Origin: an uncultured Acetobacterium sp.
GTDB lineage: Bacteria; Bacillota; Clostridia; Eubacteriales; Eubacteriaceae
Reading direction: 5' to 3'
Assembly: GCF_963664135.1 (NCBI RefSeq)
Contig: NZ_OY760905.1
Span: 2,568,736 to 2,632,735 of the forward strand
Length of the DNA stretch: 64,000 nt
The notes below the pieces were generated by a model that was not told where the DNA came from, did not search any database, and saw nothing but the letters and a program-made list of their open reading frames with translations. Positions 32,873-40,688 of the stretch are shown piece by piece. Position numbers and translations under genes: made by a program. Within the stretch, counting starts at the first letter, position 1. Each line of letters begins with the position of its first letter.

Positions 32873-33856
32873 TTAGAACATTTCTTTGCTCAATTGGTCA
32901 ATAACTTCGTTGGTAGCTTCATAAACCCCAGGAAATGAGCTGGCGTTGGTTCCTTGACTAAGATTTGGAATAAAATAGAGCTTGCCACATTCATCACATG
33001 ACTTTTTCACAACGGCTTGGATTTTTTCTCGGCTCCAATCAGGTGTGTCCACAAGCCCACTATCAATAGCACCCATAAAAGTGAGTTTTCCACCATATTC
33101 TTTAATCAGTTTGGGGATATCATTAGTTGTCATAACCCCCTGCCAGATATCCATTCCCATTTCAATCATTTCTGGCACAAGATTGGCGCCATAGCTGTCA
33201 CTGTGATGAACAATCAGTTCAACTCCATTAGCCTTCCAGTAGCCATAGACTTTTTTGTAGGCAGGAAGAAAAAATTCATCGAACATCTCCGGAGAAATAA
33301 ACGAAGAGATCTGACTGCCCCAATCATCATGATGATACAAAGCATCAGGATGGATGCGATCAATGAATTCTTTGGCATAAGCCAATTCATACTCAACGAT
33401 ATAGTCAAGCAGTTCTTTCATGGCTTCTGGTTCCTCATACAAAGCCATTAGAGAATCTTGCATACTCATCAGATGATGGGTCATCTCAAAAATGCCCGGG
33501 AAAATAAAAGCGGTTACATATTTTTCATTGCGATCCACAGCATTGGCATGAGCAATGGCAGGAGCCCATTCTTCATCGGAATAGAACACTGAGGGAGCCT
33601 TGATCACTTCTTTCCACTTGGTAATGTCTTTTAAAACCTTGTGTTCATCATCATGTAATGGGAAAGAGCCAATTTGACCTTCAGGCCACTCAAAGGTAAT
33701 TCCCCATTTATTTTTAAACTGAGTTCCCGGACCAGGGGCAAGCGGTAAATCCATTGGGGCATCGAGAATAAATTCGAGAAATTCAAACTGGTTCACAAAA
33801 CGATCCGGTTTGCCGCCTTTTAAAACTTCTTGTAAATTCTGTTTAATAGTTAACAT
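32873..33856 (-). CDS. UroD-superfamily methyltransferase (MT I)
   Basis: A 327-residue UroD-fold methyltransferase, cotranscribed with the corrinoid protein at 33887 and so probably its substrate-specific methyl donor enzyme. Conserved blocks are the N-terminal L-K-G-G-K-P-D-R-F segment, LYHHDDWGSQISSFISPEMF and GVELIVHHSDSYGANLVPEM. Where the MT I at 1905 has H-S-C-G, this one has H-H-S-D, so the metal site differs. GAGGAG precedes the ATG. The known substrates of such acetogen systems include phenyl methyl ethers such as vanillate; the actual one is not deducible. Confidence 0.78.
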   Translation of the reverse strand: MLTIKQNLQEVLKGGKPDRFVNQFEFLEFILDAPMDLPLAPGPGTQFKNKWGITFEWPEGQIGSFPLHDDEHKVLKDITKWKEVIKAPSVFYSDEEWAPAIAHANAVDRNEKYVTAFIFPGIFEMTHHLMSMQDSLMALYEEPEAMKELLDYIVEYELAYAKEFIDRIHPDALYHHDDWGSQISSFISPEMFDEFFLPAYKKVYGYWKANGVELIVHHSDSYGANLVPEMIEMGMDIWQGVMTTNDIPKLIKEYGGKLTFMGAIDSGLVDTPDWSREKIQAVVKKSCDECGKLYFIPNLSQGTNASSFPGVYEATNEVIDQLSKEMF

Positions 33857-33886
33857 TTTTTGATCTCCTCGTATAAATTAAATTTT

Positions 33887-34516
33887 TTAAGCAGTGACTA
33901 ATTCCTTAGCTTTGACAGTAGCACTGCCAGCATCTGGCGCATAGCCGTCGGCACCAACTTCTTCAGCATATTCTGGTGTTACAGGAGCGCCACCAACGAT
34001 GACTTTCAGATCCGGGTAAGCACCTTTAATGGTTTGTACGGCTTCTTTTAAAGCTGGCATGGTGGTAGTTAATAGTCCGGAACAGGCAACCAGAACCACA
34101 TTCTTATTGTTTTCAACCGCATTGACAAAGTGATCAGCGGGAACGTCAACCCCAAGGTCAACCATGTCAAATCCGGCACTTTCGATCATCATAGAAACCA
34201 GGTTTTTTCCAATATCGTGTAAATCTCCAGCAACAGTTCCGATAATACAAGTACCCAATGAGGTGGAACCGTCTCCTGCCATCAATGGTTTTAGTACTTC
34301 TACCCCTTTTGCCATGGCCTTGGCGGCGATTAGCATTTCCGGCACAAAAATTTCGCCAGCTGAAAACTTATCGCCAACAACACTCATGGAATCAACCATG
34401 GCCTGAAGGATATTGGCGGGTTGATCACCAGCATCCAATGCTTCCTGAACCAGTCCGGGTACCAGCTTTGATTTCCCAGCTTCCACTTTTACTTTTACTT
34501 CTTCAATTTTTGACAT
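33887..34516 (-). CDS. methyltransferase cognate corrinoid protein
   Basis: A 209-residue cobalamin-binding protein: helical cap (1-85), then the B12 domain with GDLHDIGKN and the downstream CSGLLTTTMPALKEAVQTIK and VIVGGAPVTPEYAEE blocks. AGGAGG lies seven bases before ATG 34516; the longer frame from 34543 would include that site and is rejected. It is almost identical to the protein at 3055-3681. It is followed by MT I (32873) but has no MT II gene next to it, so it may share the MT II of the 3768 operon. Expression starts from a promoter about 250 bases upstream, leaving a long structured leader. Confidence 0.92.
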   Translation of the reverse strand: MSKIEEVKVKVEAGKSKLVPGLVQEALDAGDQPANILQAMVDSMSVVGDKFSAGEIFVPEMLIAAKAMAKGVEVLKPLMAGDGSTSLGTCIIGTVAGDLHDIGKNLVSMMIESAGFDMVDLGVDVPADHFVNAVENNKNVVLVACSGLLTTTMPALKEAVQTIKGAYPDLKVIVGGAPVTPEYAEEVGADGYAPDAGSATVKAKELVTA

Positions 34517-34552
34517 TTTTTTTCCTCCTGCAGTTTGATTCAAAATTTTTTC

Positions 34553-34760
34553 TTAGCCTTCTGAATGGATTAATCAGAAGGCTAAAGGAATCAATGAATT
34601 ATTAAATGGGATTAAGCATAATGATTCATTGAGATTAACCGATTACAAAGAGATGAGCTGTGTTACCTGCTATGACAAGCGGGAAGCTCATGAACAAGTT
34701 TGGAATTTACTTGTATACACCAGAAACCCTTTAAAAAATGAGACAACAAATTATCTCATT
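34553..34760 (-). promoter_or_regulatory. structured 5' leader of the corrinoid protein / MT I operon
   Basis: The leader between the promoter and the corrinoid start contains four inverted repeats: AATGAGA/TCTCATT (34737-34743, 34754-34760), ACAAGT/ACTTGT (34694-34699, 34709-34714), ATGAGCT/AGCTCAT (34653-34659, 34685-34691) and TTAGCCTTCTGA/TCAGAAGGCTAA (34553-34564, 34574-34585). The first straddles the expected transcription start and may be a GntR operator. None has a good T run in the minus direction. I see no cobalamin-riboswitch B12 box. Function is inferred only. Confidence 0.5.
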
Positions 34761-34764
34761 TCAG

Positions 34765-34793
34765 ATATTATCACTGATTTTACGAAATGTCAA
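34765..34793 (-). promoter_or_regulatory. promoter of the corrinoid protein / MT I operon
   Basis: On the minus strand TTGACA (34793-34788) and TAATAT (34770-34765) are 17 bp apart, a near-consensus housekeeping promoter. It lies just beyond the 3' end of the GntR gene (34866) and gives a leader of about 240 bases before the corrinoid start at 34516. Confidence 0.7.
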
Positions 34794-34865
34794 TTGACAT
34801 TTAAAATATTTTTAGGCAGATCCTTGCTGATGAGCTCTATTTTCGCAAGGTGTTGTGCGCCGTTA

Positions 34866-35588
34866 CTAAAAGTCAGTCGGGTATGTTTGGGCAGAAATCC
34901 CATTGAGTTGCATATACTCTTGGCGGTAATAAATGAGCAGGGTACCAATTGGTTTTTCATACTGATCAAAAAATGATTTTTCGACTGTGAAAACGGCGGT
35001 ATCAGTTGGAAGCTTTAAAAACTCGGCAACGATGGGGGGGGGCGTTTCACCATATACTTTCAGTTTTTGATGATAAGTGAAGGATTTCAGAAAGCCCTCG
35101 ATTTTATCAGGAGCTGAAAATGACGAGGATGGTCTATTGCTAGTTGGCTCCAGATTTTTTTGCGAGAAAATTTTATAGAGTAAAAAACCGGCCGGTATTT
35201 TTCCAACGACAATCAGTTGCGGAAGAAAAAGGATTTTTGTAGCTGACGGATCACTCGGCGACGGCGGAAAAGACCAGCTATTGCCAGTTAGCGGTTCAAT
35301 ACCGATGGTCGTGATTTTTTCACCCTGATAGATTAATTCAAATGGATTAAAAGCAATCATGTAATTATTGTATTTGGGAATGCTGACATAGTAGCCAATG
35401 CGCTGAATCGCATAGAGATAGCCCTTGCTGACAAGCTGATTGAGTGCTTTTTTTACAGAAGATTTGCTAGTGCCGTAAAGTTCTGAAAACTCGGATTCAG
35501 TAGGCAATTTATCGCCAGGATGGAGAGCGCCAGATTTTATTTTTTTGATGATATCTTCCTGAATTAGCTGATAGATTTGTTGCTTCAT
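34866..35588 (-). CDS. GntR family regulator (HutC/UTRA type)
   Basis: A 240-residue regulator with an N-terminal GntR winged helix (KIKSGALHPGDKLPTESEFS, then T-S-K-S-S-V-K-K-A-L) and a C-terminal UTRA-like ligand domain ending in GTLLIYYRQEYMQ. It directly abuts a second GntR gene (35589) with no spacer, and the two are not close copies. It ends just before the promoter of the corrinoid/MT I operon, which it probably controls. GxG and Pro-rich stretches at residues 110-120 are unusual for the family. Confidence 0.85.
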   Translation of the reverse strand: MKQQIYQLIQEDIIKKIKSGALHPGDKLPTESEFSELYGTSKSSVKKALNQLVSKGYLYAIQRIGYYVSIPKYNNYMIAFNPFELIYQGEKITTIGIEPLTGNSWSFPPSPSDPSATKILFLPQLIVVGKIPAGFLLYKIFSQKNLEPTSNRPSSSFSAPDKIEGFLKSFTYHQKLKVYGETPPPIVAEFLKLPTDTAVFTVEKSFFDQYEKPIGTLLIYYRQEYMQLNGISAQTYPTDF

Positions 35589-36296
35589 TTATTCTCCTAA
35601 GATTGAATCGCCTTCAATGAGGAAATATTGATGATGGCAATAGAGTCGTCCCCAACCAATGGGATGGCCATCGGGATTCAGTATTTTTTGTTCAATGATG
35701 AAGACGGGGGCGGGGGAATCCATTTTAAGCACCTGCTGAACGTCTGTTGCGGGAAGTTCCATACGTATGGAGACTTCACGATGGATATCAAAAACTGAGG
35801 TGCGATTGGCAATGATTTCCGGAAAGGTGATGTAGTTAATTTCTTTTTCGACAATGGGAATTCCGGTAAAATAGGGAATATATTTGATATCAAAAGCAAC
35901 TGGTTTTTGGTCGGAATAGAGGAGATGTTTAATCACAACAATGCGTTTATCTGGTGAGATTCGTAGTTGATAGATCAACTCGGCATCCGGTTTGACAATA
36001 TCTACCTCGATCAACTGACTTTCTTTGATTTTGCCCTTAATGATTTCCAGTTCATTCAAGGTAAATTGAAATTGATCGATGTTAAGTTTGCGGGCAAAGT
36101 ATCCTTTTCCGGGGACAGTGTATAGGATTTTTTCATGAACCAGAATACTCAAGGCCTTACGAACAGTCATGCGGCTGACCTGATATTGTTTTGCCAGCGA
36201 ATTCTCTGAAGGAAGCGGGGCATTGGCAGCAATAAAACCTTGAAGAATCTGGGCACGTATATCTTCTGAAATCTTTATATATATAGGTGTCGCCAT
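35589..36296 (-). CDS. GntR family regulator (HutC/UTRA type)
   Basis: A 235-residue GntR regulator. The winged helix reads ISEDIRAQILQGFIAANAPL, then P-S-E-N-S-L-A-K-Q-Y-Q-V-S-R-M-T-V-R-K-A-L, followed by the UTRA domain (IRMELPATDVQQVLKMDSPA and the W-G-R-L-Y-C-H region). ATG 36296 is chosen; a longer GTG frame from 36323 overlaps the corrinoid gene upstream. Its stop is directly followed by the start of the next GntR gene. Two UTRA regulators in series beside corrinoid genes suggest that two different effectors are sensed. Confidence 0.85.
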   Translation of the reverse strand: MATPIYIKISEDIRAQILQGFIAANAPLPSENSLAKQYQVSRMTVRKALSILVHEKILYTVPGKGYFARKLNIDQFQFTLNELEIIKGKIKESQLIEVDIVKPDAELIYQLRISPDKRIVVIKHLLYSDQKPVAFDIKYIPYFTGIPIVEKEINYITFPEIIANRTSVFDIHREVSIRMELPATDVQQVLKMDSPAPVFIIEQKILNPDGHPIGWGRLYCHHQYFLIEGDSILGE

Positions 36297-36307
36297 AATG
36301 TTCTCAC

Positions 36308-36940
36308 TTATTTCTTTATCCACGATTGAATGATTCCCTGACCTTCGGAAGCATCACGGGAGAAGGCATCAGCCCCGATAAACTGAAATGTTTCCGGAGT
36401 TAAAGGGTTGCCGCCGATGATGATTTTTAAGTTTTTCCGCAAATGATGCATCTCGATGAGATCAACTGTTTCCTTCATGCTTTTGATGGCGATATGCAAA
36501 ACACCGCTGAGCGCAAGAATGTCGGGTTTGTGTTTGATAATCTCGTCAACAAAGGTCTGAGGCGATACATCAACACCAAGGTCAATGACACGAAAGCCAC
36601 CTGATTTAGCGAGACTTGCGAAAAGATCCTTCCCGATATCGTGGAGATCCCCTTTGACAGTACCGATCAGGAGCGTCGCAATAGTCGTTTGACTGGCGGT
36701 GTTTTGAGCAGGTTGCATTCGTTCCTGGGAAAGAATTTCTTTAAAAATAATCCCGGACATCATTAAATCGGCAATAAAATAATTTCCGATTTCATATTCT
36801 TTGCCCACATAGTCCATGCCAATTTTAAGGATTTCAATGATTTCATTAGCCGACAGACCAGCGTCAAAAGCCTGATCAACCAGCATTAATATTTCTTTTT
36901 CTTTGACTTCCCGGACTGCTTGTATCAGCAAATCTTTCAT
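36308..36940 (-). CDS. corrinoid (B12-binding) protein, divergent
   Basis: A 210-residue methyltransferase corrinoid protein with the same two-domain plan: helical cap, then TVKGDLHDIGKDLFASLAKS (base-off His motif intact), DLGVDVSPQTFVDEI and IIGGNPLTPETFQFIGADAF. It is clearly more distant from the near-identical pair at 3055 and 33887. In place of the usual T-T-T after the S-G-x-L strand it has LSGVLHIAIKSMKE. It is the first gene of a unit with two GntR regulators and has no methyltransferase of its own nearby; it may work with an enzyme elsewhere or have a sensing role. Confidence 0.85.
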   Translation of the reverse strand: MKDLLIQAVREVKEKEILMLVDQAFDAGLSANEIIEILKIGMDYVGKEYEIGNYFIADLMMSGIIFKEILSQERMQPAQNTASQTTIATLLIGTVKGDLHDIGKDLFASLAKSGGFRVIDLGVDVSPQTFVDEIIKHKPDILALSGVLHIAIKSMKETVDLIEMHHLRKNLKIIIGGNPLTPETFQFIGADAFSRDASEGQGIIQSWIKK

Positions 36941-36970
36941 GAAAAACCCTCAACTTCTACGATTTATCAC

Positions 36971-36999
36971 AGTATAACAAAAAATAACCGTTCACACAA
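36971..36999 (-). promoter_or_regulatory. candidate promoter of the corrinoid/GntR/GntR unit
   Basis: TTGTGT (36999-36994) and TATACT (36976-36971) on the minus strand are 17 bp apart, about 30 bases before ATG 36940. Confidence 0.4.
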
Positions 37000-37155
37000 A
37001 TGATTCATCAGCAATCATTCAATTACAACTGTAAACTGAAAAAATAATTAAATCAATGGTCTTAATATTTTGTAGATTAAGCACTTGATTTGTAGTTTTT
37101 TATAGGCCGAAATGAAACAAAAAAACTATGGGAGTTAAAAAGCTAAATATTACGC

Positions 37156-37186
37156 TTGGCATGAAGTTGACCTAAGGGTTTATAGT
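37156..37186 (+). promoter_or_regulatory. MerR-type promoter of the duplicated cluster, copy 2
   Basis: TTGGCA (37156-37161) and TATAGT (37181-37186) are 19 bp apart; the spacer TGAAGTTGACCTAAGGGTT differs from copy 1 (21108) at only two or three positions. The -35 box is slightly weaker than in copy 1. Confidence 0.72.
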
Positions 37187-37221
37187 GGGTTTATAGATAA
37201 AATACTGATTGGAGAAAAACG

Positions 37222-37755
37222 ATGAAATTAGCAGTAATAACGGGTAGTCCTCATAAAAAAGGAACAACGGCTTTATTGGCCGATAAATTTATACAAGGGG
37301 CAAAAGAAGCGGGACATGAGGTATTCCGATTTGATGCCGCTTTTGAAAATGTCAAACCATGTTTGGCTTGTGAGTATTGTTCAAGTCACGATGGGGAATG
37401 TATTCACAAAGATTCGATGAATGACTTGAGTAAGCAGCTGGTGGAAACCGAACTGATTATCTTTGTGACGCCGCTGTACTATTTTGGTATGTCAGCCCAG
37501 ATCAAAGCCGTCATCGACCGATTCCATGCCAGCAATGCCAAAATTGCTGGCAATAAAAAAACGATGCTGTTAGCCGCTACCTATGGCGCCGATGATTGGA
37601 CGATGGAAGGGTTGGAGAAAATGTACGAATCGATGTTGCGTTTTCTTGCCTGGGAAGATGCCGGACAACTCATTGCAATTGGATGCCCTGCTCGAGAGGT
37701 GCTGGAACAAACCGATTACCCTCAGCAGGCTTATGAAATGGGGAAAAAATTATAA
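37222..37755 (+). CDS. iron-sulfur flavoprotein (NADPH-dependent FMN reductase family), copy 2
   Basis: A 177-residue protein, nearly identical to the one at 21180, with the same GSPHKKGTTALLA loop and C-L-A-C-E-Y-C-x6-C cluster motif. The frame is fully open and the ribosome site is kept, so it is probably still functional, unlike the last three genes of this copy. Amino-acid differences from copy 1 are scattered and mostly conservative. Confidence 0.86.
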   Translation: MKLAVITGSPHKKGTTALLADKFIQGAKEAGHEVFRFDAAFENVKPCLACEYCSSHDGECIHKDSMNDLSKQLVETELIIFVTPLYYFGMSAQIKAVIDRFHASNAKIAGNKKTMLLAATYGADDWTMEGLEKMYESMLRFLAWEDAGQLIAIGCPAREVLEQTDYPQQAYEMGKKL

Positions 37756-37776
37756 TAAATTTTGGAGGATAAAATT

Positions 37777-37965
37777 ATGCCAGTGATTACATTAGAAGCG
37801 GGAAAACTGAATACGGATCAAAAGAGACAATTGGTCAGGGAATTTACCGATACCGCCGCAAAAGTGATGCAAATACCGGAACAGGCTTTCATCGTCTTCT
37901 TGAAAGAAAATGAAATGGAGAATATCGGAGCTGGCGGTGAGCTGCTATCAGAAAGACAAGCCTAA
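37777..37965 (+). CDS. 4-oxalocrotonate tautomerase family protein, copy 2
   Basis: A 62-residue tautomerase with the catalytic Pro directly after Met (M-P-V-I-T-L-E-A-G-K), preceded by GGAGG. It is a near-copy of the protein at 21735 and appears intact. It is the last intact gene of the second cluster copy. Confidence 0.85.
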   Translation: MPVITLEAGKLNTDQKRQLVREFTDTAAKVMQIPEQAFIVFLKENEMENIGAGGELLSERQA

Positions 37966-38051
37966 AAAAACGATAATTTTCTGATATGCTTGATTATTTC
38001 GATCGAATGATGCCATATATGCTAAAAAAGCATGGTGAAAGGAGAAAACCG

Positions 38052-38484
38052 ATGACGATTAAGGAAGCCGCTGAAAGAACCGGCATTTCGATTGACAATT
38101 TGCGTTATTACGAGCGGATGGGCTTGTTTCCGGAAATCCCGAGAAATTCATCTGGGATGAGGGATTATGATGAGATGTCATTGCACTGGATTGACTTTGC
38201 CATGCGCTTTAAACGCGGCGGCATGTCGTTGGAGGCTATTCGGGAATATATTCAACTGGGCGCTGCAGGGTGAAGTCACAAAGCCAGCAAGAAAAGAAAT
38301 CTTACTGGATGCAAAAAAAGACTCGGAGAAAAAAATGGCTGAAATCCAGGAAAGTCTGGATGTCATCAACTATAAACTGGATACCTACAAACAGAAATGC
38401 GAACCGATTACGATGGAAATGGTCAATGCCTGGAAAGAACACAAGCATCAAATAAACGATGAATCATTGCGAAGATGCCATTAA
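38052..38484 (+). pseudogene. merR family regulator, copy 2, frameshifted
   Basis: The frame is the same as the merR at 22011 through MSLEAIREYIQL, then an extra G in the run at about 38258-38260 shifts it and a stop follows within four codons (38271-38273). The remainder, EVTKPARKEILLDAKKDSEK to the C-terminus, is open in the other frame up to 38484. The DNA-binding domain could still be made, but the coiled coil is lost, so the product should not dimerise. Confidence 0.88.
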
Positions 38485-38632
38485 ATCAGGTAGTGGTTGT
38501 GCTTGGGGTTATGACACAGAATGTCATTATCGGTGACTTTTCTGGCCAGAAGAATCGGAAAGATCGCAAGCGATCTGAAAAATGAATTGACCAAATAAAT
38601 GAAAATAACGATTTAAAAAAATGGAGGAAACG

Positions 38633-39786
38633 ATGATTTGCAATAATTTTCAGGACAAAAAACTCTCAGCCCTTGGTTTTGGGGGCATGCGTCTCCCAAC
38701 AATTGGTGAAGGCTTTAGTGCTCCGATCAATGAGGAGTCAATGAGGAAGAAACAGCAAAGATGGTAGATTATGCCATTAAGAATGGAGTGAACTACTTTG
38801 ATACGGCTTATGCCTACCATGGCGGCGTATCCGAAACCGTGTTGGGAAAGATTCTCGAAAATTATCCCCGGGACAGCTATTATCTGGCCAGTAAATTTCC
38901 GGGATATGAAGTCAGAGAAAGCTGGGATGCAAAAGCCCAGTTTGAGGAGCAGCTGGAAAAATGTGGCGTCGATTATTTTGACTTTTATCTGATCCATAAC
39001 GTCTATGAACGAAACATCGATGTCTATTTTGACGAACGCTGAGGAATTGTTGAGTATCTGATTGAACAGAAGAAAAACGGCCGGATCAAGCATCTGGGTT
39101 TTTCGACCCATGGGCTGAAGCCAACCATTGAGCGTTTTATTGAACGCTACGGCGAACACATGGAATTTTGTCAGATTCAGCTGAATTATCTGGACTGGAA
39201 ATTACAGAAGGCCAATGAAATCTATGCGATGCTGGTCGAAAAGAATATACCCATTTGGGTGATGGAGCCGGTTCGAGGCGGGGCTCTGGCCAATTTTGAC
39301 GATGAAAAAACAGCTAAGCTTCGTGAACTGCGACCAGATGAAAACACCGCAGCCTGGGCCTTCCGCTTTCTCCAGGGATTATCGGGTGTGGTAGTGACCC
39401 TGTCAGGAATGTCAACGCTGGAACAGGTGGAGGAAAACATCAAAACCTATAAATCGATTAAACCGCTGACAGAACAGGAACAATCTGTGATTGCAGAAAT
39501 CAGAGATAGTATGCTCGAGATGCTGCCCTGTACGGCCTGTAAATATTGCTGTTCAGAGTGTCCCAAAGAACTGGATATTCCAACTCTTCTGCATCATTAT
39601 AATGATCATAAATTCCAGCCGGGCTTTATTGCACCGATGGCCATTGCCGGAATGCCGGAGGAAAAACGACCGGGTGCTTGCATTGAATGTGGTCAATGTA
39701 AACAGGTCTGCCCGCAGAATATTGATATCCCCACAGCTTTGAAAGATTTCCAGAAAATGCTGGATGAAGGATCGGCCTGGGGTTGA
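38633..39786 (+). pseudogene. ferredoxin-type AKR, copy 2, inactivated
   Basis: It begins like the AKR at 22588 (QDKKLSALGFGGMRLP) but an 11-bp tandem duplication, TCAATGAGGAG (38727-38737) then TCAATGAGGAA (38738-38748), throws it out of frame. The correct frame resumes (KMVDYAIKNGVNYFDTAYAY) and is stopped again by TGA at 39040-39042, where copy 1 has TGG (E-R-W-G-I-V). The rest, including both ferredoxin cysteine groups, is open to 39786. Two separate lesions show that the gene is not under selection. Confidence 0.92.
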
Positions 39787-39869
39787 TGCTTTTTCAGTTT
39801 GACAAAAGAGCAGCTGATGAAGCAAAAGCATCAAGTAGAATAAAAAAACAGTAGAAAGAAGGAAAAAAT

Positions 39870-40352
39870 ATGAACAATAAGAAAATTTTAGTAGCCTATT
39901 TTTCAGCAAGTGGGGTAACTGCTAAAGTCGCTAAGACACTTGCCTAGGCGACCAATGCAGATATTTTCGAAATCAGACCAGAAGTACCCTATACACAGGC
40001 AGACCTAAACTGGATGGATAAAAAAGCCCGCAGTACCATCGAAATGAAGGATGAAAAGTCCAGACCAGTCATTGCTGAGAAGCTTTCGAATATGGATGAC
40101 TATGATGTGGTGTTTTTAGGCTTTCCAATCTGGTGGTATGTTGCGCCAACGATTATCAATACGTTTCTGGAGGAATATGATTTGGCAGGAAAGACCATCG
40201 TTCTTTTCGCAACATCAGGTGGTAGTCAATTTGGAAAGACCGTCGCCAACCTCAAAGGCAGCTGCTCTGATTCAACAAAGATGATTGAAGGAAAGATTCT
40301 CACAGGCAGCGCTTCCAAAGAAGAACTGACTGTCTGGGTAGAAAGTCTTTAA
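39870..40352 (+). pseudogene. flavodoxin, copy 2, with a nonsense codon
   Basis: The frame matches the flavodoxin at 23786, but codon 26 is TAG (39945-39947) where copy 1 has GAG (T-L-A-E-A-V). No other lesion is seen; the L-G-F-P-I-W-W-Y and ATSGGSQFGK loops are kept. The stop removes nearly the whole protein. Confidence 0.9.
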
Positions 40353-40360
40353 TTGTAAAT

Positions 40361-40585
40361 TTGAAAATCAGGATATTGCAATGATGGCCGTGGAATCAGG
40401 CACTTATCGACGACGTTTTGTTCAGTATCAATCTGGCCGATGATACCATGAGAAAGACTAACATGAGATATTGGCCAATGCCCCGGAGAGTTCATTCCGG
40501 GGCATTGGCATGTATTGTAGCCATTGCGCCCTCTGTTCAAAAAAATTGGTACTGCCGAAGTGAACAAAAATATCAGAAATGAGAA
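40361..40585 (+). pseudogene. relic of a lar-operon-type AKR gene
   Basis: Directly after the flavodoxin relic, fragments of the AKR-like gene at 16683 can be read: DIAMMAVESG, then in another frame LIDDVLFSINLADD, then after an internal deletion ILANAPESSFRGIGMYCSHC, followed by A-L-C-S-K-K-I-G-T-A-E-V-N-K. The 16683 protein has DIAMMAVDSGLIDVILFSIN and VLANAPDTSFRGHCMYCGHC at the same places. So this is an internally deleted, frameshifted copy. The rest of the 40353-40757 spacer contains a palindrome and the sigma-54 promoter. Confidence 0.8.
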
Positions 40586-40637
40586 AAAAGAAAGGCTGTT
40601 TTTCACTTTTGGGGATAATGACTTCTGCAAAATTTAA

Positions 40638-40653
40638 AAAAACAGCTGTTTTT
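40638..40653. promoter_or_regulatory. perfect palindrome upstream of the sigma-54 promoter
   Basis: AAAAACAGCTGTTTTT is a perfect 16-bp palindrome ending 35 bases before the -24 element. It could be an activator (UAS) site, although such sites are often further upstream. Confidence 0.35.
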
Positions 40654-40688
40654 CCATCGTTCTTTGGAAATTTTTGATCAGAAAAAGC

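Larger units (their letters stand above)
37156..40352 (+). repeat. large direct repeat, copy 2 (decaying)
   Basis: The same promoter and five-gene order as at 21108-24268. The first two genes are intact; merR, AKR and flavodoxin are each disrupted. The kinds of damage are independent (one-base insertion, 11-bp tandem duplication, two nonsense changes), so decay has progressed since duplication. Confidence 0.85.

Noticed and set aside
34517-34765. Cobalamin riboswitch in the corrinoid leader
   Set aside because: Hairpins are present, but no B12-box-like conserved sequence could be found.
37080-37130. GTAGTTTTTT...AAAAAACTAT inverted repeat as a terminator
   Set aside because: The stem is almost all A-T and there is no plus-strand gene before it to terminate.
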